Assembly (NCBI RefSeq): GCF_019753045.1
Contig: NZ_JAIELN010000005.1
Coordinates: forward strand, 186,001 to 250,000
DNA length: 64,000 bases
From: Hyphomicrobium sp.
GTDB lineage: Bacteria; Pseudomonadota; Alphaproteobacteria; Rhizobiales; Hyphomicrobiaceae
Direction: 5' to 3'
Numbering within the stretch: the first letter of the stretch is position 1; each line of letters starts with the position of its first letter. The position numbers and the translations under genes were made by a program. This document shows, one piece after another, positions 41,871 through 50,418 of this stretch. A model generated the notes under the pieces. The model ran no database searches. It was not told the origin of the DNA and was given only the letters and a program-made list of their open reading frames with translations.

Positions 41871-44800
41871 CTACTCGGCCGGATGAAGCGGCGTCTCGTG
41901 AGATGGTGCCCGAGACCTGCGGCCGAGATCGGACAGCCAGCGGCACACCACATAGAAGACGGGCGTGAAGATCAGGCCGAAGAAGGTTACGCCGATCATG
42001 CCCGCGAATACGGCGGTTCCGAGCGCTTGACGCAGCTCGGCACCGGCGCCGACCGCCCAAACCAACGGCACCACGCCGAGGATGAACGCCAGCGACGTCA
42101 TGATGATCGGTCGCATTCTCAACCGGGCCGCTTCGGTCGCGGCCTCGAATCGGGATTTGCCCTGAGCTTCGAGTTGCTCCGCAAACTCCACAATCAGAAT
42201 AGCGTTTTTCGCCGCTAGACCTATGAGAACGATGAAGCCAACCTGGGTCAGGATGTTGTTGTCCATTCCCCGGAGGATGACGCCCGAGATCGATGCGATG
42301 AGGCTCATCGGGACGATCAGGATGACCGCGAGCGGCAACGTCAGGCTTTCGAACTGTGCGGCAAGGACGAGGAACACGAACAGGACGCCCAGAGCGAAGG
42401 CAAAGATTGCCGTGTTGCCGGCGCGGATCTGCTGATAGGCGAGATCGGTCCATTCATAGCTGAAGCCAGGCGGGAGCGTCTCGGCCGCCAGCTTCTGCAT
42501 GATGTCGATCGCCTGCCCCTGCGAGTATCCGGGAGCAGCAGAACCATCGAGTTCGGCTGCCGGATAAAGGTTGTAGCGGGGAACGCGCGCCGGGCCTGAA
42601 ATATCGCTCACGGTCGTGAACGAGCCGAGCGGGACGGCATCGCCGTTCGAATTGCGCACGCGAATGCTCAGCGCATCTTTTGGCGTCAAACGAAATTCAC
42701 CGTCGGACTGCGCCGTCACGCGGAAGGTGCGGCCGAGGAGGTTGAAGTCGTTGACGTAGATCGAGCCGAGGTACGTTTGCAGCGCGGCAAAGACTTCAGG
42801 GACGCGGATGCCGAGCATCTGCGCCTTGACGCGATCGATGTCGAGATAGAGCTGAGGCGTCGACGTCTCGAAGAGCGAGAACACCTGCCGCACGCCCGTC
42901 GTCTGAGCCGCCTTGCCCATCATCGCATTGACAGCCGCCTGCAACGCAGCCGAGCCGGCACCCGATCGATCCTCCACCATCATGCGGAAGCCGCCGGAGC
43001 TGCCAAGACCGCGGACGGGGGGCGGCGCAACGACAAGCACCATAGCTTCCTGGATCTCAGAAAATTTCTTGAGGAGCGCACCCTGAATAGCTTTCGCCGA
43101 CATGTTCGGATCTTTGGCGCGCTCTTCGAAGGGCTTCAGCGTGACGAAAACCGCGCCAGCGTTCGAGGCATTGACGCGCGTCGCACCGGAGAAGCCCACG
43201 ATATTGACGGCGTGAGCAACGCCCGGAACGGTGAGCGCAAGTTCGACGGCCCGCTTGTTGACCTCGTTGGTACGAGCCAAAGAAGCGGCAGGCGGAAGCT
43301 GGGTGATCGTGATCAGATAGCCGCCGTCCTGGTCGGGGATGAAGCCGACCGGAGTTTTGCGGAACTCGTTCAATCCGAATGCGATGAGGCCCGCGTATAG
43401 CACCAGCATCAGGATGGAGAACCGGACGGCGCGTCCAGCCAGCCATCCATAGCCGTGGGAAAGCCTATCGAAGCTCCAGTTGAACGCATTGAAGAACGCG
43501 CGGATGGGCCACGTGAGGGGGCTATGGCGATGCTCGGTCGAATGGGGCTTCAAGAGCATGGCGCAGAGCGCGGGCGACAGGGTCAACGACACGATCAGCG
43601 AAATCACCGTCGCGCCCGCGATCGTCAGCGCGAACTGACGATAGAACTGGCCCGAGATGCCGGTGATGAATGCCGATGGAACGAACACCGCACTCAAAAC
43701 GAGCGCGATGGCGATGAGCGCCGTGCCCACCTCCTCCATGGTCCGGTAGGAGGCTTCTCGGGGACTCATCCCGTTTGCCATGTTGCGTTCGACGTTTTCG
43801 ACCACGACGATCGCGTCGTCGACGACGATGCCGATCGCCAGCACGAGCCCGAAGAGCGACAGGTTGTTCAGCGAGAAGCCGAACATCTGCATCAGGAAGA
43901 AAGTGCCGATGAGCGAAACGGGGATGGCCACGATCGGGATGATCGCCGCGCGCCATGTTTGCAGGAAGAGGAGGACGACGATCACCACCAGAACGACGGC
44001 TTCGAGTATGGTGTCAATGACGGCGTCGACCGACTGCTGAATGAAGTCAGTCGGGTTGTAGACGATGGTGTACTCGAGCCCCGGCGGGAAGCTCTTCGAC
44101 ATCTCCGCCATGGCTTCTTTGATGTTCTTCGCCGTTTCGATGGCGTTCGAACCGGGCAGCTGGAAGACGCCGAGACCGACCGCCGCCTGCTTATCGAGAT
44201 ACGAGTTGATGCTGTAATCGAGCGCCGCCAGTTCGACTCTCGCGACGTCCTTCACCCGGACGACGGAGTTGGCGTTTTGCTTGACGACGATATTTCCGAA
44301 ATCATTCGGATCTATCAGGCGACCTTGCGTTTGCACCGTGATCTGGAATGCGCCAGGCTTTTCGAGCGGCGGCTGATTGAGCACGCCGGCGGCCACCTGG
44401 ACGTTCTGTCCCTGCAGCGCGGTCACGACGTCGCTTGCCGTCAGCGCCAGCGATTGCAGGCGGTCGGGATCAAGCCAGACGCGCATCGAGTAATCGCGTC
44501 CGCCGAATACCGTGATCGAGCCTACGCCCTGCACTCGGGTGAGCGCATCGACGATGTTCACGCTCGCGTAGTTCGAAATGAAAAGCGTATCGCGTGAATT
44601 GTCGGGCGACAGCAGATGCACGACCATCATGAGGTCGGGCGACGCCTTCGCAACGGTGACGCCGATGTTGCGCACGTCGGCCGGCAATCTCGGCAGTGCG
44701 ATGGAGACGCGGTTCTGCACCTGAACCTGCGCAATATCGAGATTGGTGCCGATATCGAAGGTGACCGAAATCGAGAAGCGGCCGTCATTCGTCGAGTTCG

Positions 44801-45044
44801 ACGATATGAAGAGCATGTGCTCGACGCCGTTGATCTGCTGCTCGAGCGGCGTTGCGACCGTCGCCGCGACGACCTCGGCGCTGGCGCCCGGATATTGCCC
44901 CGTGATGTTCACCACCGGCGGCGCGATTTCCGGATACTGCGCGATCGGCAATCGGCTGACGGATACCAGGCCGATGATGACGAACACGACGGAAATGACG
45001 GCCGCGAAGATCGGGCGGTCGATGAAGAAGTGCGATATGCGCAT
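41871..45044 (-). CDS. RND efflux permease (AcrB/MexB type)
   Basis: A 1057-aa inner-membrane proton/drug antiporter of the hydrophobe/amphiphile efflux-1 family. Twelve TM helices are arranged as 1+5 and 1+5 around two large periplasmic loops. Characteristic stretches are FIDRPIFAAVISVVFVIIGL at the start, VFVPSAFITGISGQFYRQFA, and GIVVDDAIVVVENVERNM with the paired Asp residues of the proton relay in TM4, plus GLAAKNAILIVEFAEQ in TM11. It follows the adaptor gene by 15 bp and is expected to work with an unlinked TolC-like outer membrane channel; no such gene is in the window. Substrate range is unknown. Confidence 0.95.
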   Translation of the reverse strand: MRISHFFIDRPIFAAVISVVFVIIGLVSVSRLPIAQYPEIAPPVVNITGQYPGASAEVVAATVATPLEQQINGVEHMLFISSNSTNDGRFSISVTFDIGTNLDIAQVQVQNRVSIALPRLPADVRNIGVTVAKASPDLMMVVHLLSPDNSRDTLFISNYASVNIVDALTRVQGVGSITVFGGRDYSMRVWLDPDRLQSLALTASDVVTALQGQNVQVAAGVLNQPPLEKPGAFQITVQTQGRLIDPNDFGNIVVKQNANSVVRVKDVARVELAALDYSINSYLDKQAAVGLGVFQLPGSNAIETAKNIKEAMAEMSKSFPPGLEYTIVYNPTDFIQQSVDAVIDTILEAVVLVVIVVLLFLQTWRAAIIPIVAIPVSLIGTFFLMQMFGFSLNNLSLFGLVLAIGIVVDDAIVVVENVERNMANGMSPREASYRTMEEVGTALIAIALVLSAVFVPSAFITGISGQFYRQFALTIAGATVISLIVSLTLSPALCAMLLKPHSTEHRHSPLTWPIRAFFNAFNWSFDRLSHGYGWLAGRAVRFSILMLVLYAGLIAFGLNEFRKTPVGFIPDQDGGYLITITQLPPAASLARTNEVNKRAVELALTVPGVAHAVNIVGFSGATRVNASNAGAVFVTLKPFEERAKDPNMSAKAIQGALLKKFSEIQEAMVLVVAPPPVRGLGSSGGFRMMVEDRSGAGSAALQAAVNAMMGKAAQTTGVRQVFSLFETSTPQLYLDIDRVKAQMLGIRVPEVFAALQTYLGSIYVNDFNLLGRTFRVTAQSDGEFRLTPKDALSIRVRNSNGDAVPLGSFTTVSDISGPARVPRYNLYPAAELDGSAAPGYSQGQAIDIMQKLAAETLPPGFSYEWTDLAYQQIRAGNTAIFAFALGVLFVFLVLAAQFESLTLPLAVILIVPMSLIASISGVILRGMDNNILTQVGFIVLIGLAAKNAILIVEFAEQLEAQGKSRFEAATEAARLRMRPIIMTSLAFILGVVPLVWAVGAGAELRQALGTAVFAGMIGVTFFGLIFTPVFYVVCRWLSDLGRRSRAPSHETPLHPAE

Positions 45045-45059
45045 TGGACGGGCCGTTCT

Positions 45060-46268
45060 TTATTGGGTCCGGACCGTCTGGTCCTTCGGATTGGAAGCGT
45101 CGGCGGCTGCCTGCTGCGGCGTGACTTTCGCGCCGGGTCGGATGCGCATCAGGCCGTTCACGATGACCGTGTCGTCAGGCGAAAGGCCCGTCGTCACGAC
45201 GCGCAGCCCATCGACCAACGGTCCAAGCGTGACGTATTTCGGTGTCGCGACATTGTCGCTGCCGACGGCATAGACGAACTTCCTGACCTGCTCGGTGCCG
45301 ATGGCGGCATCGGGAACGAGCAGCGCCTCCGCCGGTTCAGAAGCCGCAATCCGGATGCGGCCGAACATGCCCGGCGTGAGGCGTCCGTCAGCATTCTTGA
45401 AGACCGCGCGGCCGCGGATCGTGCCGGACGATTTATCGATCGCGTTGTCGATAAAGTCGATGTGTCCGTCGTGGACGAAGTCCTTTTCATCGATCAGCTT
45501 CAGTTGAGCTGGCATGTCCAAGGCACCGCCTTTGCTGTCGGTTGTCTTCGCCGACGCAGCCTTGAGGTAGCGGAGGTATGAGGCCTCATCCATCGTGAAC
45601 TCGAAGCGGATCGGATCGACCGAGGCGATCGTCGCGAGCAGCGTCGTGTTTCCGGTCGTTCCGCCGGTGACGAGGTTTCCGACCGATACGCGGCGATCGC
45701 CTATTTTGCCGTCGATCGGAGCGACAAGCTCCGTGAACTCCAAATCGAGAGTCATCTGCCTCGACGCTGCCTGCTGAGCGGTCAAATCCGCTTCTGCCAC
45801 GCGCTTCGCCTGAAGGCGCTGATCGAGCGACTGCTGCGTGATCGTTGTTCCGCGGACCAGACTTTCACCGCGCTCCAAATCGGACTGTGCGAAGGCGACC
45901 TTCGCCTCCGCTTGCGCGATGGATGCTTTCGCCTGATCAACCGATGCCTGGAATGGACGGCGGTCGATGGTGAAGAGCGGATCGCCGGCCTTGATCATCT
46001 GGCCGTCGGTGAAGTGGATCTTGTCGAGGTAACCCGAAACGCGCGCCCGCACTTCGACGAAGTCGACGGGGACGAATCGCCCGACGTATTCATCGTAGTC
46101 GGCGACGATCTTCTTCGTGGGCTTGGCCACGGTGACCTGCGGCGGTGGCGGAGGCGCCGCTTGAGCTGCGGTTTTCTCTTCGCTGCATGCCGAAAGTCCC
46201 GCTGATAAAGTCAGCAGAACCGCAGCGATTGAGGCGGACCGTTGGAACACGGGTTCTGTCTCCGTCAT
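45060..46268 (-). CDS. RND efflux periplasmic adaptor lipoprotein (AcrA type)
   Basis: A 402-aa membrane-fusion protein that bridges the permease and an outer-membrane channel. Start ATG 46268 places the lipobox LLTLSAGLSAC (Cys about residue 28) at the right distance; the track's 46403 start adds 45 spurious residues. The lipoyl/hairpin/barrel order is visible: VEVRARVSGYLDKIHFTDGQ (about 78-97), the coiled-coil with QAKASIAQAEAKVAFAQSDL, and the beta-barrel with DNAIDKSSGTIRGRAVF. It forms an operon with the permease and is divergent from a TetR repressor. Confidence 0.94.
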   Translation of the reverse strand: MTETEPVFQRSASIAAVLLTLSAGLSACSEEKTAAQAAPPPPPQVTVAKPTKKIVADYDEYVGRFVPVDFVEVRARVSGYLDKIHFTDGQMIKAGDPLFTIDRRPFQASVDQAKASIAQAEAKVAFAQSDLERGESLVRGTTITQQSLDQRLQAKRVAEADLTAQQAASRQMTLDLEFTELVAPIDGKIGDRRVSVGNLVTGGTTGNTTLLATIASVDPIRFEFTMDEASYLRYLKAASAKTTDSKGGALDMPAQLKLIDEKDFVHDGHIDFIDNAIDKSSGTIRGRAVFKNADGRLTPGMFGRIRIAASEPAEALLVPDAAIGTEQVRKFVYAVGSDNVATPKYVTLGPLVDGLRVVTTGLSPDDTVIVNGLMRIRPGAKVTPQQAAADASNPKDQTVRTQ

Positions 46269-46450
46269 GTAGATTTGAAATCGACGCACGAGGGAACCGG
46301 TTGCGTTCCATATCGAGCGCCAGCGTCTAATCGCGCCGAGCGTCGCCGCGTTCGGCCCGTGTGAATTTTCCTTCTGACCCCACCGCGAACGGGCGCACGG
46401 CATTCGTTCCGCGCGCGTTAAGTACCGAGTGACAGAGATGACAGAGTCAT

Positions 46451-46492
46451 GTTACCCGGTACCGATCGGTAACATACAGCTACCGATCGGTA
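46451..46492. promoter_or_regulatory. paired TetR operator palindromes
   Basis: TACCGATCGGTA occurs as a perfect 12-bp palindrome at 46460-46471 and again at 46481-46492, with centres 21 bp apart (two helical turns). Both copies are followed by AACAT, and an extra GTTACC half-site lies just left of the first. The pair sits 20-60 bp upstream of the tetR start and upstream of the divergent adaptor gene, where a TetR repressor would control both. Confidence 0.88.
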
Positions 46493-46511
46493 ACATTCTC
46501 GTCAAGGGCGC

Positions 46512-47150
46512 ATGAGCATTGCGCAGGAGAAAGATTTGCGCAGCGTTGGCGGATCAGAAGCAGTCGCCGAGGGGCAATTTGCCGCCAAGTCACCACGAGA
46601 GCGAATTCTGATCGCAGCTCGCGATCTTTTCTACCGGCACGGCGTGTATGCCGTCGGCGTGGAGGCAATCGCCGAGGCCGCGCTTACAAACAAGATGACA
46701 TTGTACCGTCACTTCAAATCGAAGGACGAATTGATTGTCACATACGTCCAACAGCTCGCCGATGAAGGCGATGACGTTCTCAATCGCATTCTGGCCGAGA
46801 ATGTAGATAGCCCCCAAAAACAAGTCGATGCCTGGGTCGATTTTGTCGAAGACGTGCTGACGAACAAGCTCGAACGCGGCTGCGCGCTGGCGAATGCCGC
46901 CGTCGAACTCGATACCGGCCACCCGGCCCGCGCCGTGATCGAAGCCTACAAACAGCGTAAGCATGACCGCCTCGTCGGGCTCTTCCGCGCCGCCCGATAT
47001 CGCGACCCCGGTTTGCTCGCCGATGAAGTCTTTCTTCTGTTCGAAGGCGCGCGGATCAGCATTCAATGCGGCGGCAAGGGTCCGGCGTCACGCGTCGTCG
47101 GGATGCTGCGCGGACTGCTCTCGTCGCGGCCGAGGTTGGTCGAGGCCTAA
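46512..47150 (+). CDS. TetR/AcrR family regulator of the efflux pump
   Basis: A 212-aa repressor. The N-terminal helix-turn-helix (about 27-80) reads RERILIAARDLFYRHGVYAV, GVEAIAEAALTNKMTLYRHF and KSKDELIVTYV, and the rest is a helical ligand-binding domain with C-terminal TetR_C-like features. It is divergent from the RND adaptor, with two perfect palindromes between them, so local repression of the pump and itself is the natural reading. The inducer is unknown. A sigma-54-type promoter and riboswitch for the next operon begin about 125 bp after the stop. Confidence 0.93.
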   Translation: MSIAQEKDLRSVGGSEAVAEGQFAAKSPRERILIAARDLFYRHGVYAVGVEAIAEAALTNKMTLYRHFKSKDELIVTYVQQLADEGDDVLNRILAENVDSPQKQVDAWVDFVEDVLTNKLERGCALANAAVELDTGHPARAVIEAYKQRKHDRLVGLFRAARYRDPGLLADEVFLLFEGARISIQCGGKGPASRVVGMLRGLLSSRPRLVEA

Positions 47151-47186
47151 TCGTTTTCGTGACGAAAGCGCGGCTCCCGTGGAACT

Positions 47187-47201
47187 GCCTAGGTACTAGG
47201 C
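47187..47201. promoter_or_regulatory. inverted repeat upstream of sigma-54 promoter
   Basis: GCCTAG-GTA-CTAGGC lies about 100 bp upstream of the predicted transcription start of the guanidine operon, a usual distance for an enhancer-binding activator such as NtrC. The sequence does not match the standard NtrC site (GCAC-N-GTGC type), so the binder is open. Confidence 0.4.
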
Positions 47202-47273
47202 GTTCAGCACAAGCAGCTGGCAACGCAATCACCCGCACCCGAAGATTTCCTGCGTTTTTCCTGCAAAAAAGCC

Positions 47274-47290
47274 TTGGCACGCCCCGTGCA
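47274..47290 (+). promoter_or_regulatory. sigma-54 (RpoN) promoter
   Basis: TTGGCACGCCCCGTGCA matches the YTGGCACG-N4-TTGCW consensus well, with GG (47276-77) and GC (47288-89) separated by exactly ten bases. Transcription would start near 47300, immediately before the riboswitch. RpoN dependence fits nitrogen-limitation control of a nitrogen-acquisition operon. Confidence 0.75.
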
Positions 47291-47301
47291 GAGCATGGCG
47301 C

Positions 47302-47412
47302 ATAACGCCTCTAGGGTTCCGGCTTCACAAGCGTCAGGTCCGAGAGAGGCTCTCCCGCTTCGCGCGACGCGAGGCGGAGCCACGGCGGGATAAAAGCCCG
47401 GGAGACCTACAC
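47302..47412 (+). promoter_or_regulatory. guanidine-I riboswitch (ykkC class)
   Basis: The diagnostic conserved blocks are all present and in order: CTAGGGTTCCGGC, then GGTCCGAGAGAG, then CACGGCGGGATAAAAGCCCGGGAGA. These are the signature sequences of the ykkC RNA that binds guanidinium. It lies between the sigma-54 promoter and the guanidine operon, about 135 nt ahead of the first start codon. Binding should switch the operon on. A covariance search with the Rfam ykkC model would settle the borders. Confidence 0.95.
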
Positions 47413-47436
47413 CGCGAGTTGCTCCGGCGCTCGAAC

Positions 47437-47542
47437 GGACAGGCCTCCCTCCGCGCGCTCGTCTCCGCGCTCATCCGAGGTCTTCCGCTCCTGTCCCGAA
47501 GTTCCTTGCGGCCTCACTGAGTGGTCAGCACAAGGACAGGGG
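47437..47542 (+). promoter_or_regulatory. candidate translational expression platform
   Basis: Three short elements follow the aptamer: GGACAGG (47437-43), CCTGTCC (47490-96) and GGACAGG (47534-40). The last includes the ribosome binding site of the first gene, GGACAGGGG. The middle element can pair with either flank but not both, so aptamer-dependent choice could hide or free the ribosome binding site. The downstream pairing extends to 9 bp with a G-U pair, the upstream one to 7 bp. No intrinsic terminator with a U-tract is visible here. Mechanism is inferred. Confidence 0.6.
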
Positions 47543-47548
47543 TTGGCG

Positions 47549-48613
47549 ATGCGCTTTTCCGTCAAGCAAATTTTGAAGGCCGCGATTGGTCTCGCGGCCG
47601 TGACAGGGTTTGCCCTGTCGCCTGCAAATGCCGCCGAGAAGAAAGACTTCAAAGTCGCCTGGTCGATTTATGTCGGCTGGATGCCTTGGGGCTATGCGGC
47701 CGATTCCGGCATCGTGAAAAAATGGGCCGACAAATACGGCATCAACATCGAAGTCAAACAGTTCAACGATTACGTCGAATCCATCAACCAGTATACGGCG
47801 GGCTCGTTCGACGCGGTCACCGTGACGAACATGGATGCGCTCTCCATTCCGGCTGCCGGCGGCGTCGACACCACGGCCGTGATCGTCGGCGACTTCTCGA
47901 ACGGCAACGACGCCGTCATCCTGAAGAACAAAGACAAGCTCGCGGACATCAAGGGCCAGAACGTCAATCTCGTCGAGTTCTCGGTTTCGCACTACCTGCT
48001 GGCGCGCGGTCTTGAAAGCGTCGGGCTCGCCGAGAAGGACCTGAAAGTCGTCAACACGTCCGACGCCGATATGGCGGCCGCTTACAAGACACCCGACGTC
48101 ACGTCGGTCGTCACTTGGAAGCCCATCGTTTCGACGATCCTTGAATCTCCCGACGCAAAGAAGGTCTTCGACAGCTCGCAAATTCCGGGCGAGATCATTG
48201 ACCTCATGGTCGTCAACACGGCCGTGCTGAAAGACAATCCCAAATTCGCGAAGGCACTCGCAGGTATCTGGTACGAGACGCTTGCGACGCTGAAGGACGG
48301 TACGGCTTCGAAGGAGGCCATGGCCAAGGCTTCAGGCACCGACGTCAAAGGCTTCGACGAACAGCTTGCAACGACGAAGCTGTTTTCAGATCCGAAAGAC
48401 GCCGTGGCGTTTGCCACCGGCAAAGATCTGAAGACGACGACCGAACGCGTCTCCAAATTCCTGTTCGAGAAATCCCTGCTCGGCAAGGACGCGAAGTCCG
48501 ACGGCGCGATCGGCGTCGAGTTCCCCGACAAAACGGTCTTCGGCGACAAGGCGAACGTCAAGTTCCGCTACGACGCGACGTTCATGAAAGAGGCGGAAGA
48601 CGGCAAGCTTTAA
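47549..48613 (+). CDS. guanidine/urea-type ABC transporter substrate-binding protein
   Basis: A 354-aa exported binding protein of the NMT1/SsuA-like family (TIGR03427 type), the kind found beside urea carboxylase genes. The signal peptide MRFSVKQILKAAIGLAAVTG ends near ANAA. The mature protein begins EKKDFKVAWSIYVGWMPWGY and contains VTNMDALSIPAAGGVDTTAV and NLVEFSVSHYLLARGLES. It is the first gene after the guanidine-I riboswitch, and the ATG at 47549 is preceded by ACAGGGG. The track's TTG start two codons earlier is rejected. The ligand is inferred to be guanidine or a related compound. Confidence 0.9.
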   Translation: MRFSVKQILKAAIGLAAVTGFALSPANAAEKKDFKVAWSIYVGWMPWGYAADSGIVKKWADKYGINIEVKQFNDYVESINQYTAGSFDAVTVTNMDALSIPAAGGVDTTAVIVGDFSNGNDAVILKNKDKLADIKGQNVNLVEFSVSHYLLARGLESVGLAEKDLKVVNTSDADMAAAYKTPDVTSVVTWKPIVSTILESPDAKKVFDSSQIPGEIIDLMVVNTAVLKDNPKFAKALAGIWYETLATLKDGTASKEAMAKASGTDVKGFDEQLATTKLFSDPKDAVAFATGKDLKTTTERVSKFLFEKSLLGKDAKSDGAIGVEFPDKTVFGDKANVKFRYDATFMKEAEDGKL

Positions 48614-48652
48614 GCGCCGTTTTCTCGTAACGCACCGAAGGAAGGCGACCGC

Positions 48653-49471
48653 ATGCGCGCTATCAACTACCGGCCGGACAAGACTTGGCGCCTTGCCCTC
48701 GCCTTCCTGCCATTCGCATTACTGTTACTCACTTACATTATCGCTTCCGACATTCGACTGACCGAAAATCCAAACGACAAACTTCTTCCGTCGTTCGCCA
48801 AGATGGGCGAAACGATCGACGCTTACGCGATGAAGCCCGATACCCGCACGGGCGATTATCTGCTTTGGGCTGATACGTCGGCGAGTCTGACGCGGCTCAT
48901 TGCCGGCCTTGCCATCTCGACGGCCATCGCCCTGGTTCTCGGCATCGTCGTCGGGTTGCTGCCGGTGATGAGCGCGACACTCGGGCCGGTCGTGGCGGTG
49001 TTATCGATGGTGCCGCCACTCGCGCTCCTTCCCATTCTCTTCATCGTCATGGGGCTCGGCGAAGCCTCGAAGATCACGCTGATCGTCGTCGGCACATCGT
49101 TGAAGCTCATTCGCGACATCGCGCTCAGGGTCGAAGACATTCCGCGCGAGCAGCTCATCAAGGCGCAGACGCTCGGCGCATCGACGCCGCAGATCGCGTT
49201 GCGCGTCGTGCTGCCGCAAATCCTGCCGCGACTGATCGATTCCGTTCGGCTGGAAATCGGTCCGGCGTGGCTCTTCCTGATTGCTGCCGAGGCGATCGCC
49301 GCCGATTCCGGCCTCGGCTACCGCATCTTCCTCGTTCGCCGCTATCTCTCGATGGATGTGATCCTGCCCTACGTCGCGTGGATCACGCTTCTGGCGTTCG
49401 TCATGGATCTTTCCCTGCGGCTGCTTCAACGCAAGTCGTTCCCGTGGTTTGCCGAAGCGAGAACAGCATGA
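48653..49471 (+). CDS. ABC transporter permease (guanidine operon)
   Basis: A 272-aa inner-membrane subunit with about six helices (LALAFLPFALLLLTYIIA, LIAGLAISTAIALVLGIVVG, ATLGPVVAVLSMVPPLALLP and so on). The EAA-type coupling motif lies in EQLIKAQTLGASTPQIAL, with the conserved Gly. It is a BPD_transp_1 family member of the SsuC/TauC/NrtB subgroup and is expected to pair with the adjacent ATPase. It lies 39 bp after the binding-protein gene, and its stop overlaps the ATPase start as ATGA. Earlier bases of the next track ORF are a shadow of this gene. Confidence 0.92.
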   Translation: MRAINYRPDKTWRLALAFLPFALLLLTYIIASDIRLTENPNDKLLPSFAKMGETIDAYAMKPDTRTGDYLLWADTSASLTRLIAGLAISTAIALVLGIVVGLLPVMSATLGPVVAVLSMVPPLALLPILFIVMGLGEASKITLIVVGTSLKLIRDIALRVEDIPREQLIKAQTLGASTPQIALRVVLPQILPRLIDSVRLEIGPAWLFLIAAEAIAADSGLGYRIFLVRRYLSMDVILPYVAWITLLAFVMDLSLRLLQRKSFPWFAEARTA

Positions 49472-50307
49472 ACGCCATCGTCTTCGACAAGGTTTGGAAA
49501 GAATACGGCGATCACGTCGTCCTCGAGCAGATCAATCTCGAGATCGAGACGCGCTCGTTCGTGGCGCTGGTCGGCCCATCAGGATGCGGCAAGACAACAT
49601 TCTTGCGCATGCTTCTCGGCGAGGAGCGGCCAACGCGCGGCAGCATTCTCGTCGATGGCGTGCCCCTCAAAGCGGAGCCCGATGCGGACCGCGGCGTCGT
49701 CTTCCAGCGCTACTCGGTATTTCCGCACCTGACAGTTCTCGGCAACGTCATCATCGGGCGGGAGTTCGAGATGGCCGGCGCGCTCGGCCGATTATTCGGT
49801 CGCGCGCGGAAACAGGCGGAAGACGATGCGCGCGAGCTTCTTGCCGCTGTCGGCCTCGCCGGCCAGGAAGCAAAATATCCGGCCGCGCTTTCGGGCGGTA
49901 TGCAGCAACGTCTTGCACTGGCGCAGGCAATCATGCGGCGGCCGAAGGTGCTTTTGCTCGACGAGCCCTTCGGCGCGCTCGATCCCGGCATTCGGTCCGA
50001 CATCCACGTTCTGATGCGGCGCATCTGGAATGAATCCTCGCTGACGGTCGTGATGGTCACTCACGACCTCAGTGAAGCTTTCGAACTCGGTACGCGGATC
50101 ATCGCATTCGAGCGGCCGCGCAGCCGGCCCGAGGAACTCGAGCGATATGGCGTCCGGCTATCGGCCGACATTCCGACACCACCTCCGACAGCGCCTCTGC
50201 TGCCGAAGGGCGCGACGATCACCAAGGATATCGAGATCTGGCCGAAGAAAGTTGCAGGCAGCCCCGGCGTTCTAACGCGTCACGGGCACTCTGCTCCGCG
50301 CTCTTAG
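49468..50307 (+). CDS. ABC transporter ATP-binding protein (guanidine operon)
   Basis: A 279-aa ATPase. Walker A GPSGCGKTT (about residue 39), Q-loop VFQRYSVF, ABC signature LSGGMQQRLALAQA and Walker B VLLLDEPFGALDP with the switch His in MVTHD. It powers the permease encoded upstream. The start ATG 49468 forms an ATGA overlap with the permease stop; the ORF-track start at 49267 runs back through the permease and is a shadow. A Pro-rich C-terminal extension of about 50 residues (IPTPPPTAPLLPKGATI) is longer than usual for the SsuB/TauB group. Confidence 0.93.
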   Translation: MNAIVFDKVWKEYGDHVVLEQINLEIETRSFVALVGPSGCGKTTFLRMLLGEERPTRGSILVDGVPLKAEPDADRGVVFQRYSVFPHLTVLGNVIIGREFEMAGALGRLFGRARKQAEDDARELLAAVGLAGQEAKYPAALSGGMQQRLALAQAIMRRPKVLLLDEPFGALDPGIRSDIHVLMRRIWNESSLTVVMVTHDLSEAFELGTRIIAFERPRSRPEELERYGVRLSADIPTPPPTAPLLPKGATITKDIEIWPKKVAGSPGVLTRHGHSAPRS

Positions 50308-50418
50308 GTGTTCACGCTTTCCGCGAGGGACGACCCTCGGCGGCTTCTGACGAACCCGGGACGGCCCGGACTGGCGCGCCAGCGTCTTGCGAGGAACGCT
50401 TCTGCTTTGAGGTCAAAA

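Noticed and set aside
43455-45581. Long plus-strand ORFs (380 and 321 aa)
   Set aside because: Shadows of the RND permease and adaptor, with charged low-complexity products; the minus-strand genes are certain.
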